From Clostridiales bacterium (GTDB lineage: Bacteria; Bacillota; Desulfotomaculia; Desulfotomaculales; VENG01): a stretch of 64,000 nt of DNA. The notes below the pieces were generated by a model. The model did not search any database and had not been told where the DNA came from. It saw only the letters and a program-made list of their open reading frames with translations. Below are positions 62,855 through 64,000 of this stretch, piece after piece (position 1 is the stretch's first letter; each line of letters opens with the position of its first letter). Location: contig JAIPEW010000001.1 of assembly GCA_021736985.1 (NCBI GenBank), positions 1-64,000 on the forward strand, read 5' to 3'. The position numbers and the translations under genes were made by a program.

Positions 62855-64000
<1,146 letters not shown>

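Overview
The window looks like chromosome from an anaerobic, low-to-moderate GC Firmicute of class Clostridia (Peptococcaceae / Desulfotomaculum / Dethiobacter-like). This rests on the order relA-dtd-MBL-hisS-aspS-6S RNA, then rrf2-iscS-iscU-mnmA, then alaS-ireB-ruvX-DUF1292-mltG-U32, then aroE-pilD-aroC-aroK-aroB, together with Gram-positive ribosome-binding sites, frequent TTG/GTG starts, a T-box leader and many small Fe-S proteins. The species cannot be fixed from the sequence alone.

Positions 1-17900 are accessory. They hold three IS200/IS605 (TnpB/omega-RNA) remnants, a nested perfect inverted repeat, an IS3 orfA remnant and a frameshifted tyrosine recombinase. Among them sits a defence cluster: a MazG-like hydrolase, a DUF5655 nuclease-like protein, a complete type I restriction-modification system (hsdM-hsdS-hsdR) and a fused GmrSD-type DUF262/DUF1524 protein. 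Next come a candidate small RNA, a double-HTH regulator fragment abutting a yifB remnant, and ordinary single genes (radical SAM, BC1872-like, YdcF, flavodoxin).

Positions 17990-28316 are the most interesting part. A lipoylatable GcvH-like protein is followed by a glutaredoxin fused to a radical-SAM-like barrel that lacks its cluster cysteines, a cytoplasmic arylsulfotransferase-like beta-propeller, and an SLC13-type transporter. A convergent Crp/Fnr-type regulator follows, and then lpd, lipB and lipA. No gcvP, gcvT or 2-oxoacid dehydrogenase E1/E2 is present. The same palindrome (TTGTAGT-N4-ACTACAA) lies upstream of lpd and upstream of gcvH. Upstream of gcvH, an IS110-family element has inserted between the palindrome and the gene. 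I read this as one regulon for an undescribed lipoate-dependent, probably sulfur- or thiol-related pathway. The substrate is unknown.

Positions 28700-64000 are mostly core genes: hfq, recJ, relA, hisS, aspS, the Fe-S/thiouridine operon, alaS, cell-wall genes (VanW, mltG, a class B PBP) and the shikimate operon. aroB runs off the right edge. A family of about 110-250 bp structured intergenic repeats occurs at least five times here, always in the same direction as the genes and never in the first 30 kb. It has paired GGGC/GCCC-type arms that covary between copies, and I do not recognise it. Several small genes were found by direct reading: DUF896 (36438-36614, minus), a Zn-ribbon protein (44467-44640) and a 2[4Fe-4S] ferredoxin (57413-57586).
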